64,000 nt of DNA from Gluconacetobacter liquefaciens (GTDB lineage Bacteria; Pseudomonadota; Alphaproteobacteria; Acetobacterales; Acetobacteraceae), in the NCBI RefSeq assembly GCF_003350405.1, contig NZ_QQAW01000002.1, forward strand, positions 372,001 through 436,000, in the 5' to 3' direction. Both the position numbers and the translations under genes were made by a program. This document shows, in pieces, positions 35,460-46,291 of this stretch. Every line of letters starts with the position of its first letter. Within the stretch, counting starts at the first letter, position 1. Below the pieces are notes generated by a model. It was given only the letters and a program-made list of their open reading frames with translations. It was not told the origin of the DNA and made no database searches.

Positions 35460-36341
35460 TCAGACCCAGAATGCAATCCGGCCGCGCGTTCGCGTAAAAG
35501 CGACCCATGAGAAGAGAATAAGGATACCGGAAATGATCAGTGCGCTGATCCAGGTTGTGGCCGGCAATGGTGTGCCTAAGAGAGGGGCCCTGAGGATTTC
35601 AAACATATAATAAAATGGATTGAAACGGATCAGGAAAATCGCTTCGCGGTGACCGTTGAGGATATCCGTGTTCCACATGACGGGTGTTACAAAAAAAGCG
35701 ATTTGCATGATTGCCGAGATAATCTGCGGTACATCACGAAAACGGGCGCACAGGGCGCCGAAAAGCAGAGAGAACGCGAACGCATCGACCAGCCACAGGA
35801 AAAAGGCTGGCACTGCCATTAAGGAAGACAGAGATTGCTGCACACCCATTATTGCGAATACCGCGATAATGATAACGATATTATGGGCAAGAATGATCGT
35901 GTTGCGTACAATGCTGCGTGCTGCATGAACAGTGAAGGGCATGCGCATGCCCTTGATGACGGAGTCGGACTGAATGAAACAGCCGCAGCCGTCGGTTACC
36001 AGTGCGTTCAGGTAGTTCCAGGCGATGAGGGAGAGGGACAGGAAGGGAAGGTAGGTATGGATGTCGGTGTGGAACAGATCGGCATAGATGAAGGCCATGG
36101 CCCCCACCTGCACGCCCATCGAAATGGTCAGCCAGAACGGTCCGAGTGCGGAACCGCGATATCGAAGTTTGATATCGAGAAAACCGAGGACCGCGATGAG
36201 CCTCCACAGGTGGACCCCTTCGCGCAGATCGGCCAATGCAAGTTGGAGCCGTTGTTTCCATCCGCGATCGGCTGACAGAATAAAATGGGCCGGCTTTCGA
36301 AAAGCTCCGTCTTGCGGCATCGTAGAGAGTGCTTTGGTCAT
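35460..36341 (-). CDS. Polysaccharide ABC-2 exporter permease (Wzm/KpsM type)
   Basis: 293-residue ABC-2 permease with about six membrane helices. LAVLGFLDIKLRYRGSALGPFWLTISMGVQVGAMAFIYADLF is the typical start of the core, and FFVTPVMWNTDILNG and IRFNPFYYMFEILRAPLLG are hallmark ABC-2 sequences. ATG at 36341. Forms the exporter with the adjacent ATPase. Lies between a GT2 gene upstream on the same strand and the convergent glycosyltransferases. Confidence 0.94.
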   Translation of the reverse strand: MTKALSTMPQDGAFRKPAHFILSADRGWKQRLQLALADLREGVHLWRLIAVLGFLDIKLRYRGSALGPFWLTISMGVQVGAMAFIYADLFHTDIHTYLPFLSLSLIAWNYLNALVTDGCGCFIQSDSVIKGMRMPFTVHAARSIVRNTIILAHNIVIIIAVFAIMGVQQSLSSLMAVPAFFLWLVDAFAFSLLFGALCARFRDVPQIISAIMQIAFFVTPVMWNTDILNGHREAIFLIRFNPFYYMFEILRAPLLGTPLPATTWISALIISGILILFSWVAFTRTRGRIAFWV

Positions 36342-36498
36342 GAGAATGGAGCCTTTGATACCCTTATATCTGCCTGGAAGCCGGGCAAAAGCGCGTGTGA
36401 ACGGTGATCCGGCGCGCAGTTGCGGTCAGGCTCCAGTGGGGTGACCATACGCGGATCGAGCGTCGAGAGGCAAACCGGCGCAGATGGGCGATCCGGGT

Positions 36499-37482
36499 TC
36501 ATCCCAGCACGAACCAAAGGCGGAAAATCATCTGCTCGGCACGGGTGCTGCGCCGCATCTCGGGCATCCGGTGCAGAAGCCGCCAACGAGCCAGCCAGCC
36601 GGCCGGACCGGGGATATCCAACGCCTGGCGGAGTTTGCCCAGGCGGGCGACCGCCGGGTCCGTCAACAGGTCCCCGTGGCGGAGAAGCTGCGTGACGTTG
36701 GCGCGGAAGGTGGACATGAACAGAGCCGGCCCTCGTCGAAGGGCGGCCCGTGCCCGCGCCGCGAAATGCGCGGGTGCGCCCACCACGTTGCTCTGGTGCT
36801 GGCGGTAATAGAGAGTGGGTTGGCTGTCCGTCACGACATGGCCGCCCGCACCGCTGACCAGAAGATAGCTCCACCAGTCATGCAGCGTTCCAGCGGGCGG
36901 TGGCATGGCGGCCTGCACCAGACGGATCGCGGCGGGTGAGAGCATGATGGTGCAGCCGGTGGCGATGTTCTGAGTCAAGGCCATGGGAAAAACGGGTTCG
37001 GGCGGCAATGCGGGCGAAAGGCCGAGACGGGCGAGCGCCGAATCCGTGAGCATCTGACGGGAGCAATACAGGGCTGGCTCGTTGGTCGCGTGGAACGGCG
37101 CCAAGGCATTTACCGCGCGTTCCAACTTGTCTGGAAACCAGACATCGTCCTGGTCGCAGAAAGCGGCCAGGTGGCCGTCTGGCACATGATCCAGCAGCAG
37201 GCCGAACGATCCGGCTACGCCGAGGCGCTCCACGCTCCGGGTGACCTGGACGCAACGCCCGGTGGGCAGGTTGTCGGCGAAGCGCCGCACGATCTGCGCG
37301 CTATCATCGGTCGATCCGTCATCCCGCCAGACAAGTCGCCACGCCGCATGGGTCTGCTGCCCCAACGACTGGAGCAGCGCATCGAGAAAGGCGGCGCCGT
37401 TATGGACGGATAGCAGGATGCACACCGGCATGGCGTCGCGCACGGGAAGGCGGTCGGAACTGATCACGCGGAAAGATCCCAT
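36499..37482 (-). CDS. Family 2 glycosyltransferase (rhamnosyltransferase-like)
   Basis: 327-residue GT-A enzyme. MPVCILLSVHNGAAFLDALLQSLGQQTHAAWRLVWRDDGSTD is the classic GT2 start (UDP/dTDP-sugar site and DDGSTD). LAAFCDQDDVWFPDKLERAV contains the metal-binding D-x-D (DQDD), matching RfbN/WbbL-type rhamnosyltransferases. Final acceptor unknown. Belongs with the ABC exporter on the same strand, 157 bases upstream of the permease. Confidence 0.92.
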   Translation of the reverse strand: MGSFRVISSDRLPVRDAMPVCILLSVHNGAAFLDALLQSLGQQTHAAWRLVWRDDGSTDDSAQIVRRFADNLPTGRCVQVTRSVERLGVAGSFGLLLDHVPDGHLAAFCDQDDVWFPDKLERAVNALAPFHATNEPALYCSRQMLTDSALARLGLSPALPPEPVFPMALTQNIATGCTIMLSPAAIRLVQAAMPPPAGTLHDWWSYLLVSGAGGHVVTDSQPTLYYRQHQSNVVGAPAHFAARARAALRRGPALFMSTFRANVTQLLRHGDLLTDPAVARLGKLRQALDIPGPAGWLARWRLLHRMPEMRRSTRAEQMIFRLWFVLG

Positions 37483-37653
37483 GCTGGAACGTTGATTCAG
37501 GGCTGCCGGGCATCTGGTCGAGAGCCTGCGGAGGATACCCTCCCACCAAGGCTTGTCGTGCTGAGAAGGGGAGTGGCTACGATTTGAAAACGATGTCTGT
37601 GTCCCTCATATATCCTATGTCACTATGTTTATTAAGAAGATTGGGGTGCCATC

Positions 37654-37905
37654 ATGACGGACGGACAGTTTGAAACGAAGCTGGAAGAAGGGGTCGGTCG
37701 GCTTCAAGATGGGCTTGGCGGGTTGCTGGGTGATCCCGTACTCCAGATGAAGGGCAAAGGGTACCTGCTGTGTGCCAAGGCCCGTTCAGCCGGCTTCAAG
37801 GCCGGGGATGCCGTGCGCGACCTGACGGTGGATCAACCGGTGGTAGCTGTCGTGACAGCGGGTTTAGCCGGGTTTGCCCTGGCGATGGCATGGGTGCGGC
37901 GCTGA
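37654..37905 (+). CDS. CsbD-like protein with C-terminal membrane anchor
   Basis: 83-residue protein of the CsbD stress family type: KLEEGVGRLQDGLGGLLGDPVLQMKGKG is the CsbD helix-turn-helix-like repeat, followed by a second helical stretch and a C-terminal hydrophobic helix (VVAVVTAGLAGFALAMAWV). CsbD proteins are induced by general stress; role unclear. GGGGTG precedes the ATG. A paralogous gene lies at 48016, on the other side of the RND pump operon. Confidence 0.78.
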   Translation: MTDGQFETKLEEGVGRLQDGLGGLLGDPVLQMKGKGYLLCAKARSAGFKAGDAVRDLTVDQPVVAVVTAGLAGFALAMAWVRR

Positions 37906-37960
37906 GGAACCGCCGGCCCGACCCGGCGTTCGTCATGCAAGGACTATGGATGGAGCGTGA

Positions 37961-38137
37961 ATGATGTTGAAGTTGGCCCTCTTTTTTCTGGTGATTTCGA
38001 TCATCGCCGGCCTGTTTGGGTTTACCGGAATTTCCGCTGCATCTGCTGGTGTTGCGAAGATCCTGTTCTTCCTCTTCATTCTTGCCTTCGTCGTCTTTCT
38101 GCTGATCGCGTTGCTGACGGCCAAAACGATCTTGTGA
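37961..38137 (+). CDS. DUF1328/UPF0391 small membrane protein
   Basis: 58-residue protein with two membrane helices separated by a short loop: [20 protein letters not shown] and [38 protein letters not shown] is the family core. GGAG lies 6 bases upstream. Follows the CsbD-like gene by 55 bases and ends just before a strong hairpin; probably one small stress-response transcript with it. Function unknown. Confidence 0.85.
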   Translation: MMLKLALFFLVISIIAGLFGFTGISAASAGVAKILFFLFILAFVVFLLIALLTAKTIL

Positions 38138-38145
38138 CGACGCCG

Positions 38146-38168
38146 TCCGGGCCGCAGTGCGGCCCGGA
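38146..38168 (+). terminator. Intrinsic terminator after the DUF1328 gene
   Basis: Perfect 10-bp stem (TCCGGGCCGC / GCGGCCCGGA) with a 3-base loop, 9 bases after the stop codon, followed by ATGTTTTC. Strong stem, modest T run. Confidence 0.75.
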
Positions 38169-38201
38169 ATGTTTTCTTGGGGCGTGTAGGGCGGGTGTGC
38201 C

Positions 38202-39773
38202 CTATTGATTTTTGTCTTTCTGGATGAAGGACGGCAGAAGCGGATTGTCGGTCTGGAGCGACGCCTTCGACGGCAACCGCGCGGCATTCCACCCCCCTCC
38301 CAAGGCCTGCACCAGGGCTACGCTGTCGACCATGCGTTGCTGCTGGATCGAGAGGGTCGTTTCTGCGATCCCCAGAGCCGTGGTCACGTTGGTGATGACG
38401 GTGGTGTAGATCTGCGTTCCGGCTTCATACTGGTTCATCGAGACCTGGACGGCCTTGTTGGCGTAGTCCAGTGCGACCTGCTGTTGTGCGGCCTGCTGGG
38501 CCAGGATGCGCAGGTTAGACAATTGGTCCTCGGTGCCCTGCAAGGCCGTCAGCACGGTCTGGCGATAGGTGGCTACGGCGCTGTCATATTGGGCGTCGGC
38601 TGAATGGACGGCTGCGGTGCGTGACCCGCCGCTGAACAGGGTCTCGGTTGCCGAGGCTCCCAGCGACCAGACGCGGTTGGCAACGCTCATCAACGAGGTC
38701 ACCGGATCGCCGCCGCTCTGTGAATAGCTGGCATTGATGGTGACAGAGGGGAAGAAGGCCGCGATGGCAGCGCCGATCTGGGCGTTGTATTCCTCCATGG
38801 AGCGCTCGGCGGCGGCGATGTCGGGGCGGCGTTGCAGCAGGTCGGCGGGAACGCCGACCGGAACCGCCGGGATGGCGCGGCTCAGTGCGCCCGGTGTGAT
38901 CGTCAGTTCGGCGGGCGAGCGGCCGACCAGCACGGCGATGGCATGTTCGTACTGGGCGCGGGCAACGCCTGCCTGGATCAGCGATGCACGGTTTTGCTCC
39001 AACTGGGTGCGGGCCTGCATCACCGCCGTCGGGTCGGCGATGCCGGCGTCGAACTGGTTCTGGGCGATTTCCAGCGCCCGGGTGTTGAACGCGACATAGC
39101 GGCGCAACAGGTCCTGTAGCGAATCCTGGTAGCGCAGGTTGAAATAGGCCGTCGCGAGTTGTGCCTGGTAGGACAGGGTGGCGTTGGCCAGATCGGCGGC
39201 GCTGGCCTGGGCTGCCGTCACCTGGCTCTGGATATTGCGGCGGATCTTGCCCCACAGATCGAGGTCCCAACTGGCGCTGGGGCCGATGCTGTAGGAATTG
39301 TAGACGGTGCCGGCATTGGCATAGGAACTGCCGGAGGACGAGACGGACGACCCGCCATGGCCTGCGCGGTTGAAGCCGATGCTGCCGCTGATGGTGGGGA
39401 ACAACTGCGCGCGCACGCTGTTGATGGTGGCGCGGGCTTGGCGGTAATTCGCCTCATACATCTTGACGTTCTGGTTCGAGATCGCGATGCGCGACTCCAG
39501 ATCGTTCAGGATGGGGTCGTCATAGATCGTCCACCAGGCATCTTTGGGCAGTTCTGCCATGGCCGGCCGGGCTTTCTCCCAGCCGGGGGCCGGCACCAGT
39601 TCCTTGAAACGGGCGGATACCGGTGCGGTAGGACGATGATAGGACGGGCCGACCATGCATCCTGCCAACGCCAGAGGGGACAGGACGACGCCGAACAGAA
39701 GGGCATGCCGGCGCGGCGCGTAGGCGCCGGGACGGGATTTCGGGGCGATCGATCGGGAGGGCGGCAGGGACAT
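38202..39773 (-). CDS. Outer-membrane efflux factor of the RND pump
   Basis: About 523 residues from the ATG at 39773, which overlaps nothing but lies inside the end of the pump operon. A lipoprotein signal (LSPLALAGC) precedes the OEP domain. Two TolC-type repeats with coiled coils are visible, including YRQARATINSVRAQLFPTISGS and ATAYFNLRYQDSLQDLLRRYV. VGVPADLLQRRPDIAAAERSMEEYNAQIGAA is the standard NodT/OprM block. Works with the upstream MdtABC-type pump to carry substrates across the outer membrane. Confidence 0.95.
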   Translation of the reverse strand: MSLPPSRSIAPKSRPGAYAPRRHALLFGVVLSPLALAGCMVGPSYHRPTAPVSARFKELVPAPGWEKARPAMAELPKDAWWTIYDDPILNDLESRIAISNQNVKMYEANYRQARATINSVRAQLFPTISGSIGFNRAGHGGSSVSSSGSSYANAGTVYNSYSIGPSASWDLDLWGKIRRNIQSQVTAAQASAADLANATLSYQAQLATAYFNLRYQDSLQDLLRRYVAFNTRALEIAQNQFDAGIADPTAVMQARTQLEQNRASLIQAGVARAQYEHAIAVLVGRSPAELTITPGALSRAIPAVPVGVPADLLQRRPDIAAAERSMEEYNAQIGAAIAAFFPSVTINASYSQSGGDPVTSLMSVANRVWSLGASATETLFSGGSRTAAVHSADAQYDSAVATYRQTVLTALQGTEDQLSNLRILAQQAAQQQVALDYANKAVQVSMNQYEAGTQIYTTVITNVTTALGIAETTLSIQQQRMVDSVALVQALGGGWNAARLPSKASLQTDNPLLPSFIQKDKNQ

Positions 39774-39778
39774 CCGGG

Positions 39779-42700
39779 TCAGGCATCCTGTTGGGAAAGG
39801 GGGCCCCGCCGGCCCGGCAGGGCATTGGCCAGGGAACGGAACTGGCGTCGGCACCATAGGCCGAATCGGTCGAGATACAGATAGACGACAGGAGTGGTGT
39901 AGAGCGTGAGCGCCTGGCTGACGACCAGCCCGCCGACAATGGCGATTCCGAGCGGCCGCCGCATTTCCGAACCGTATCCCTGGCCCAGGATCAGCGGCAA
40001 TGCCCCTAATGCGGCGGCCAGCGTCGTCATCATGATCGGCCGGAAGCGCAGCAGGCAGGCGGTATGGATGGCCTGCGCTGCCGGCTGGCCGTTTCGTTCT
40101 GCCTCGATGGCGAAATCGACCAGCATGATGGCGTTTTTCTTCACGATGCCGATCAGCAGGATCACACCGATCATGGCGATCAGCGAGAAATCCTCGCCGG
40201 CGAGATCCAGTGCCAACAGCGCGCCGACGCCGGCCGACGGCAGGGTGGAGAGGATGGTCAGTGGGTGGACATAGCTTTCGTACAGCATGCCCAGCACCAT
40301 ATAGACCGCCGCCAGTGCTGCCAGGATCAGCAGCGGTTCGTTATTTACCGATTTCTGGAGTTGGCCGGCATTGCCGGCAAAGCTGCCATGGATGGTTGCG
40401 GGCACATGCAGGCGCACCATTTCAGCGCTCACGATCTGGGTTGCCTGCTGCAAAGGTACCCCGGTTGCGAGATTGAAGGAGACGGTAGCTGCGACCGACT
40501 GGCCCTGGTGATTGACGGAGAGCGGGGTGAGCTGAGGCGCGACGGTCGAGACGATGCCGATCGGAACCATCGTCTCGGCATTGGTCGAAACTGCCGAGCC
40601 GTTGGATGCCGATGCGCCCCCGGCCAGGCTGTTGGCAATCTGGTTGCGGAAGGACTGGCTGCTGAGGCTGGTGGCTTGGCTGGAGGTGGATGCAGTGGGG
40701 ACGCGGATCGTATTCGCTCGCGTTCCGCCGCTGGCCGAGCCGCCAGCGGTGCTGATCCAGACCTGCTGGAGACTGGCGGCGTCTTTCCAGAACCTGGGTT
40801 CTACCTCCATCACCACATGATATTGGTTCAGCGCGTTATGGATGGTCGATGCCGAGCGCTGCCCGTATGCGTCGTACAGTGTATTGGCTACGAGTTGGGG
40901 CGTGATCAGCGTGCGGGCCGAGGTTTCGCGGTCGAGGGCCACATTAAGGGCCGAACCGCCCTGCTGCACATCCGACGAGACATCGGTCAGTTCCGGATGT
41001 TTCTGGAGGGCTGCGACCAGCTTGGGCATCCATGTATACAGGTCGGTCGGCGAGTCCGATTGCAGTGTATACTGATAGGCGGCATTGGACTGGCGGGCAC
41101 CCAGCCGCAGCGTGCCGGGTGCCATGGCGTAGAAATGCGCGCCCACCATGTTCTGCAGGCGAGCACTGATTCGGGCGATCGTGGTACTGGGCGGCCCGGC
41201 GCGCTGTGATTTGTCCTTGAGCACGACGAACATGTTGGCTTGGTTGGACGATCCGCGCCCGCCGGTAAAGCCAGTGATGCTGGCGACATCCCGATCAGCC
41301 ATCACGGCCTTCTGGACCTCGTCGATCTTGCCGACCAGGGCTTGGAACGAGATCGACTGGTCGCCTTGCAAATGGCCCATCAGCATGCCGGTATCGCTGT
41401 CGGGGAAGAAGCCCTTGGGCATGTGGATGAACAGCGCCACCATGAGGATGACGGTGCAAGGCAGCGACAGCAGCACGAGGCGCGGATGGGACAGCGCCGC
41501 GTCCAGCGTCTGCGCGTACCCCCGCTGCATGGCATGCAGCATGCGCTCCAGCATTGCCGAGATGCGGGCCCACGGGCCGGTTTCGGGGGGTGCGATGTGG
41601 GTGGGCAGGAATAGCGCTGCCATCATCGGGGTGAGGGTCAGCGACAGGACCATCGAGATGAGGATCGTCACCGACATTGTCATCGCGAATTCGTGGAACA
41701 GGCGGCCCGCGACGCCGCTTAGAAGCAGGATGGGCAGGAAGACGGCGATCAGCGACATGGTGATCGAGAAGACGGTGAAGGCGACTTCCTGCGCGCCGAG
41801 CAACGTGGCTTCCAGCCGGCTTTTGCCTTCTTCGAGATAGCGGCTGATATTTTCGATCACCACGATTGCGTCGTCGACCACGAAGCCGGTGGAGACGGTG
41901 AGCGCCATCAGCGAGAGGTTGTCCAGCGAATAGCCCAAGAGCTGCATGGCTCCAAACGTGGCGATGATCGAAGTGGGGACCACGACTGCCGGGATCAGCG
42001 TGGTGCGGCCCGAGCGCAGGAAGACCAGCACCACCAGCACCACCAGCACCACCGATATGACCAGCGTGTACTGGGTGTCGGCCAGTGCGGCGCGGATGGT
42101 CACCGATCTGTCGAGGACGCTGTGCAGTTCAACCGTCGGCGGCAGGGCCGCGCGCAGAGCCGGGATTTCGGCCTTGATCTGGTCGATGGTGCGAATCACG
42201 TTGGCGCCCGACTGGGCGAAGATGATGGCCAACACCGCTGGCTGGCGATTGTAGTAGCCGGCATTGCGCAGGTCTTCGACGCCGTCATTGACCTGGGCGA
42301 CATCCGCCAGGCGCACCGGCCGGCCGGATCGGTAGGCGATGATTAGATCGCGATAGGCCTGGGCGTTGTGGGCCTGGTCGTTGGTGTCCAGCGTGTAGCG
42401 GGTCCCCTGATGGTCGATGAAGCCCTTGGGGGTATTGGCGTTGGCCGAGGCCAGCGCGGCGCGGACGTCCTCGAACCCGATTCCGAATTTGTAGAGGGGT
42501 AGCGGGTTCATCTCGACGCGCACCGCCGGGAGCGAACTGCCGCCGACTTCGACCTCGCCAACGCCGCGGATCTGCGAGAGATGTTGCTGCAGGACGTTGG
42601 AAGTGAGGTCGTAGAGCTGGGACATCGTGCGTGTCTTCGATGTCAGAGCCAGGATCATGATCGGCGCGCCGTTGGGGTTCGCCTTGAAGTAGCTGGGGTT

Positions 42701-43075
42701 CTGGCGCAGCGACGACGGCAGATCGGCCCGGGCGGCCTGTAGGGCGGCCTCCACATCGCGGGCGGCCCCATTGATGTCGCGGTTGAGCGCGAATTGCAGG
42801 GTGATCCGGGCCTGGTTCTGCGTCGATTGGGACGTCATTTCCGTCAGGTCGGCTATGGCGCCAAGGCGCCGCTCTAGCGGGGCGGCGACGGAGCTTGCGA
42901 TTTCCTCCGGTGACCCGCCGGCCTGGCGCGCCTGGACCTGGATCACCGGGAAATCGACATTCGGCAGGTCGGCGACCGGAAGTGCCCGATAGCCGATGAT
43001 GCCCGCGATCAGCAGCGCGGTCGTCAGCAATGTTGTGGCGACAGGCCGGAGGACGAAGAGCCGGACCGGATTCAT
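39779..43075 (-). CDS. mdtC: RND multidrug efflux pump subunit, MdtC-like
   Basis: 1098-residue AcrB-family transporter. Begins [47 protein letters not shown]. Helix 4 has the proton-relay aspartates in [19 protein letters not shown], and later [22 protein letters not shown]. The 43075 start overlaps the MdtB-like stop by 4 bases (ATGA). In the E. coli MdtABC system the B and C pumps form a heterotrimer; the same layout here suggests that arrangement. The periplasmic loop near residue 800 is rich in Ser/Ala. Confidence 0.95.
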   Translation of the reverse strand: MNPVRLFVLRPVATTLLTTALLIAGIIGYRALPVADLPNVDFPVIQVQARQAGGSPEEIASSVAAPLERRLGAIADLTEMTSQSTQNQARITLQFALNRDINGAARDVEAALQAARADLPSSLRQNPSYFKANPNGAPIMILALTSKTRTMSQLYDLTSNVLQQHLSQIRGVGEVEVGGSSLPAVRVEMNPLPLYKFGIGFEDVRAALASANANTPKGFIDHQGTRYTLDTNDQAHNAQAYRDLIIAYRSGRPVRLADVAQVNDGVEDLRNAGYYNRQPAVLAIIFAQSGANVIRTIDQIKAEIPALRAALPPTVELHSVLDRSVTIRAALADTQYTLVISVVLVVLVVLVFLRSGRTTLIPAVVVPTSIIATFGAMQLLGYSLDNLSLMALTVSTGFVVDDAIVVIENISRYLEEGKSRLEATLLGAQEVAFTVFSITMSLIAVFLPILLLSGVAGRLFHEFAMTMSVTILISMVLSLTLTPMMAALFLPTHIAPPETGPWARISAMLERMLHAMQRGYAQTLDAALSHPRLVLLSLPCTVILMVALFIHMPKGFFPDSDTGMLMGHLQGDQSISFQALVGKIDEVQKAVMADRDVASITGFTGGRGSSNQANMFVVLKDKSQRAGPPSTTIARISARLQNMVGAHFYAMAPGTLRLGARQSNAAYQYTLQSDSPTDLYTWMPKLVAALQKHPELTDVSSDVQQGGSALNVALDRETSARTLITPQLVANTLYDAYGQRSASTIHNALNQYHVVMEVEPRFWKDAASLQQVWISTAGGSASGGTRANTIRVPTASTSSQATSLSSQSFRNQIANSLAGGASASNGSAVSTNAETMVPIGIVSTVAPQLTPLSVNHQGQSVAATVSFNLATGVPLQQATQIVSAEMVRLHVPATIHGSFAGNAGQLQKSVNNEPLLILAALAAVYMVLGMLYESYVHPLTILSTLPSAGVGALLALDLAGEDFSLIAMIGVILLIGIVKKNAIMLVDFAIEAERNGQPAAQAIHTACLLRFRPIMMTTLAAALGALPLILGQGYGSEMRRPLGIAIVGGLVVSQALTLYTTPVVYLYLDRFGLWCRRQFRSLANALPGRRGPLSQQDA

Positions 43076-46000
43076 GTTGCGGTCTGGTGCGGCGGAACGT
43101 CACGGGCCGGCGTGGCTGGCGCCCCGAAGCGGCGCCGCAGGTTCAGGCTGATCCGGTCCATCAGCAGATAAATGACTGGGGTAGTGAACAGGGTCAGCAA
43201 CTGGCTGAGTAGCAGGCCGCCGACAATGGCGATGCCCAGCGGACGACGCAGTTCCGAGCCGGTGCCGGTGCCGATGACCATCGGCATCGCACCGAGCATG
43301 GCGGCCAGCGTCGTCATCAGAATCGGTCGGAAACGCAGCAAGGCGGCGTGATGGATGGCCTGGACGGGCGGCATGCCTTCGATCCGCTCGGCTTCCAGCG
43401 CGAAATCGATCATCATGATGGCGTTCTTCTTCACGATGCCGATCAGCAGGACCAGGCCGATGATGCCCATGACGCCGAGACCGGCACCACTGAGTTGCAG
43501 GGCCAACAAGGCGCCGACACCCGCCGATGGCAGGGTGGAGAGGATGGTAATGGGGTGGATGAAGCTCTCATACAGAATGCCCAGCACGATATAGACCGCG
43601 ACTAGGGCGGCCAGCACCAGCCACATCTCGTTGCCCAGGCTGTTGCGGAACGCGGCCGCAGTGCCCTGGAACGAGGTCTGGAAGCTGGCAGGCAGGTTCA
43701 GCGTGCTTTCTACCCGCTCGATCGCATCCGTCGCCTCACCCAGCGAATAGCCCGGTGCGACGTTGAACGAGATCGTGGTCGCCGGAAACTGACCGACATG
43801 GGTGATCAGCAGCGGTGCGGTACTGCGGGTGACGGTGGTGACCGTGCGCATCGGAACCAGGCCCGAGGTCGGCGCGCGGGTCGGGCCCGAGGTACTGCTG
43901 CCCGAATTGCCGCTGATGCCGGGCAGGTACAGCTTGTCGAGTGACGCGAGGTCTTTCTGGAAGACCGGATCGGCCTCCAGGATCACGCGATATTGGTTGG
44001 ACTGCGTGTAGATGGTCGAGATCTGGCGCTGGCCGAAGGAATCATACAGCACGTTGTCGATCGTCTGCGGGGTGATCGAGTACCGTGCGCCCGTGGTGCG
44101 GTCGAGGGTGACATGGGCGACAAGCCCCTCGGCCTGGAGGTCCGACGTGACGTCGGCCAGGGCCGGTTCCTGGCGCAGGGCGGCAATGACCTTGGGCACC
44201 CAGGTGCGGAACTGGTCGTAATCAGGATTTTCCAGCAGGAACTGGTACTGGGTCGCGGAAACAGTCGTATCCAACGACAGGTCCTGCACCGGCTGGAGAT
44301 ACAGGCTGGCACCGGGGATGTCGGCCGTCTCCTGCTGGATGCGGGTTGCGATCTGGGCGGCGGTCTCCGACCGGTCGTCATGCGGGCGCAGGTTGATCAG
44401 GAACCGCCCCTGGTTCAGCGTCACGTTCTGCCCGTCGACGCCGATGAACGAGGACAGGCTGACGACATCCTTGTCCTGCAGGATACGCTGGCCCAACTCC
44501 TGCTGGTGGGCCGCCATCGCATCGAAGGACGTGGATTGCGCCATGACCGAGATGCCCTGGATCACCCCGGTATCCTGCACCGGGAAGAACCCCTTGGGGA
44601 TCGACCAGGCCAGCAGGCCAGTCAGGCCCAGCGTGGCGACGAAGATGGCCAGGGTCAGTTTCTGGTGGCGCAGCACGACCGTAAGCGTGCGGCCGTAGGC
44701 GGCGATCACGGCTTCGGTCCAGCGCTCGACGGCGGCTGACCAGCCCCGTGCGTCCGGCCCATGCGGGCGCTCACTAAGCAGCCGGGCGCACATCATTGGC
44801 ACCAGGGTGAGCGACACCACGGCCGACAACACGATCGTGACCGACAGCGTGATGGCGAATTCGTGAAACAGGCGCCCCACTACGTCGCCCATGAACAGCA
44901 GCGGGATCAGCACCGCGATGAGCGAGACGGTCAGGGAGATGATGGTGAAACCGATTTCGCCGGCACCTTTAAGCGATGCCGTCATCCGGTCGTCGCCCAT
45001 TTCGATGTAGCGGGCGATGTTCTCGATCATCACGATGGCATCATCGACGACGAAGCCGGTCGCGATGGTCAGCGACATCAGCGACAGATTGTCCAGCGAG
45101 AACCCCATCAGATACATGATCGCCAGTGTGCCGATCAGCGACAGCGGAACCGACAGGCTGGGGATGATCGTCGCCGGCACGTTGCGCAGGAAGACGAAGA
45201 TCACTGCCACCACGAGTGCCATCGCCAGCACCAGTTCGAACTCAACGTCGGCGACCGAGGCGCGGATGGTGGTCGTGCGGTCGGTCAGCGGCGTGATGGT
45301 GATGCCCGGCGGCAGCGCCTGACGCAGTTGCGGCAGGGCGTATTTGATATTGTCGACCACCGAGATGACGTTGGCGCCCGGCTGGCGCTGCACGTTCAGG
45401 ATCAGGGCCGGTGTGGTGTTCGACCAGGCGGCGAGTTGGGTGTTTTCGGCCCCCTGCACGACGGTGGCGACGTCGCGGATGCGGATCGGACCGCCGTTCT
45501 GGTAGGCGATGACCTGGTTGAGCAATTGGTCGACGCTGGCGATCTGCCCATCGACCCGCAAGGTGGAAGCCCGCTGCGCGCCGTCGAACGTGCCGGTGGG
45601 CGAATTGACGTTGACGTTGCCGATCGTGGTGCGCAGCGTGTCCATGTCCACGCCGAACGATGTCAGCTTGGGCACATTGACGCGCACGCGGATTGCCTTG
45701 CGGTTGCCGCCCGAGAGCGTGACCAGACCGACTCCCGAGATCTGGCTGATCTTCTGCGCCAGGCGAGTATAGACATAATCCTCGACCTCGGTAAGCGGCA
45801 TCGTTTTCGAGGTGATGCCCAGTGTCAGCACCGGAGTATCGGCCGGGTTGACCTTGGCATAGATCGGTGGAGCCGGCAGGTCGGTGGGCAGCAGCATCTG
45901 CGCCTGGTTGATCGCTGCCTGGACCTCCTGCTCCGCCACGTCCATCGACATGGTCAGGCCGAACCGCAGCGTGACGATCGAGGCCCCGCCGGAGGATTGC

Positions 46001-46245
46001 GACGTCATCTGGTCCAGGCCCGGCATCTGGCCGAACTGGGTTTCCAGCGGCGCGGTCACCGACGTCGCCATGACGTCGGGCCCGGCGCCGGGATAGAAGG
46101 TCTGGACCGTGATGGTCGGGTATTCGACCTGCGGGAGCGCCGAGACCGGCAAGAAATGATAGCCCAGCAGACCCGCCAGCATGATGGCGAGCATCAGCAG
46201 CGTCGTGGCGACCGGGCGTTGGATAAACAGGCGGGACGGATTCAC
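43072..46245 (-). CDS. mdtB: RND multidrug efflux pump subunit, MdtB-like
   Basis: 1057 residues from the GTG at 46245 (GTG AAT CCG), chosen because GGAGAG lies 6 bases upstream and the protein then starts [18 protein letters not shown], aligned with its neighbour; the upstream ATG adds a low-complexity tail. Contains [19 protein letters not shown] with the paired aspartates, [24 protein letters not shown] and [46 protein letters not shown]. Partner of the MdtC-like pump downstream and of the adaptor upstream (47 bases). Confidence 0.95.
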   Translation of the reverse strand: MNPSRLFIQRPVATTLLMLAIMLAGLLGYHFLPVSALPQVEYPTITVQTFYPGAGPDVMATSVTAPLETQFGQMPGLDQMTSQSSGGASIVTLRFGLTMSMDVAEQEVQAAINQAQMLLPTDLPAPPIYAKVNPADTPVLTLGITSKTMPLTEVEDYVYTRLAQKISQISGVGLVTLSGGNRKAIRVRVNVPKLTSFGVDMDTLRTTIGNVNVNSPTGTFDGAQRASTLRVDGQIASVDQLLNQVIAYQNGGPIRIRDVATVVQGAENTQLAAWSNTTPALILNVQRQPGANVISVVDNIKYALPQLRQALPPGITITPLTDRTTTIRASVADVEFELVLAMALVVAVIFVFLRNVPATIIPSLSVPLSLIGTLAIMYLMGFSLDNLSLMSLTIATGFVVDDAIVMIENIARYIEMGDDRMTASLKGAGEIGFTIISLTVSLIAVLIPLLFMGDVVGRLFHEFAITLSVTIVLSAVVSLTLVPMMCARLLSERPHGPDARGWSAAVERWTEAVIAAYGRTLTVVLRHQKLTLAIFVATLGLTGLLAWSIPKGFFPVQDTGVIQGISVMAQSTSFDAMAAHQQELGQRILQDKDVVSLSSFIGVDGQNVTLNQGRFLINLRPHDDRSETAAQIATRIQQETADIPGASLYLQPVQDLSLDTTVSATQYQFLLENPDYDQFRTWVPKVIAALRQEPALADVTSDLQAEGLVAHVTLDRTTGARYSITPQTIDNVLYDSFGQRQISTIYTQSNQYRVILEADPVFQKDLASLDKLYLPGISGNSGSSTSGPTRAPTSGLVPMRTVTTVTRSTAPLLITHVGQFPATTISFNVAPGYSLGEATDAIERVESTLNLPASFQTSFQGTAAAFRNSLGNEMWLVLAALVAVYIVLGILYESFIHPITILSTLPSAGVGALLALQLSGAGLGVMGIIGLVLLIGIVKKNAIMMIDFALEAERIEGMPPVQAIHHAALLRFRPILMTTLAAMLGAMPMVIGTGTGSELRRPLGIAIVGGLLLSQLLTLFTTPVIYLLMDRISLNLRRRFGAPATPARDVPPHQTAT

Positions 46246-46251
46246 GCACGG

Positions 46252-46257
46252 CTCTCC
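46252..46257 (-). promoter_or_regulatory. Ribosome site deciding the mdtB GTG start
   Basis: GGAGAG on the minus strand, 6 bases before GTG at 46245. It favours this start over an in-frame ATG at 46347, which lies inside the adaptor gene. Confidence 0.65.
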
Positions 46258-46291
46258 GGGTGAAGACGACGGATCTGGTGTCGGACCGGGA

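Noticed and set aside
36338..36874. 178-codon minus-strand frame
   Set aside because: Out-of-frame overlap with the GT2 gene at 36499-37482, which has clear GT motifs.
44761..46263. 500-codon plus-strand frame
   Set aside because: Antisense to the MdtB-like pump; H/R/D-rich, typical of a shadow frame in GC-rich DNA.
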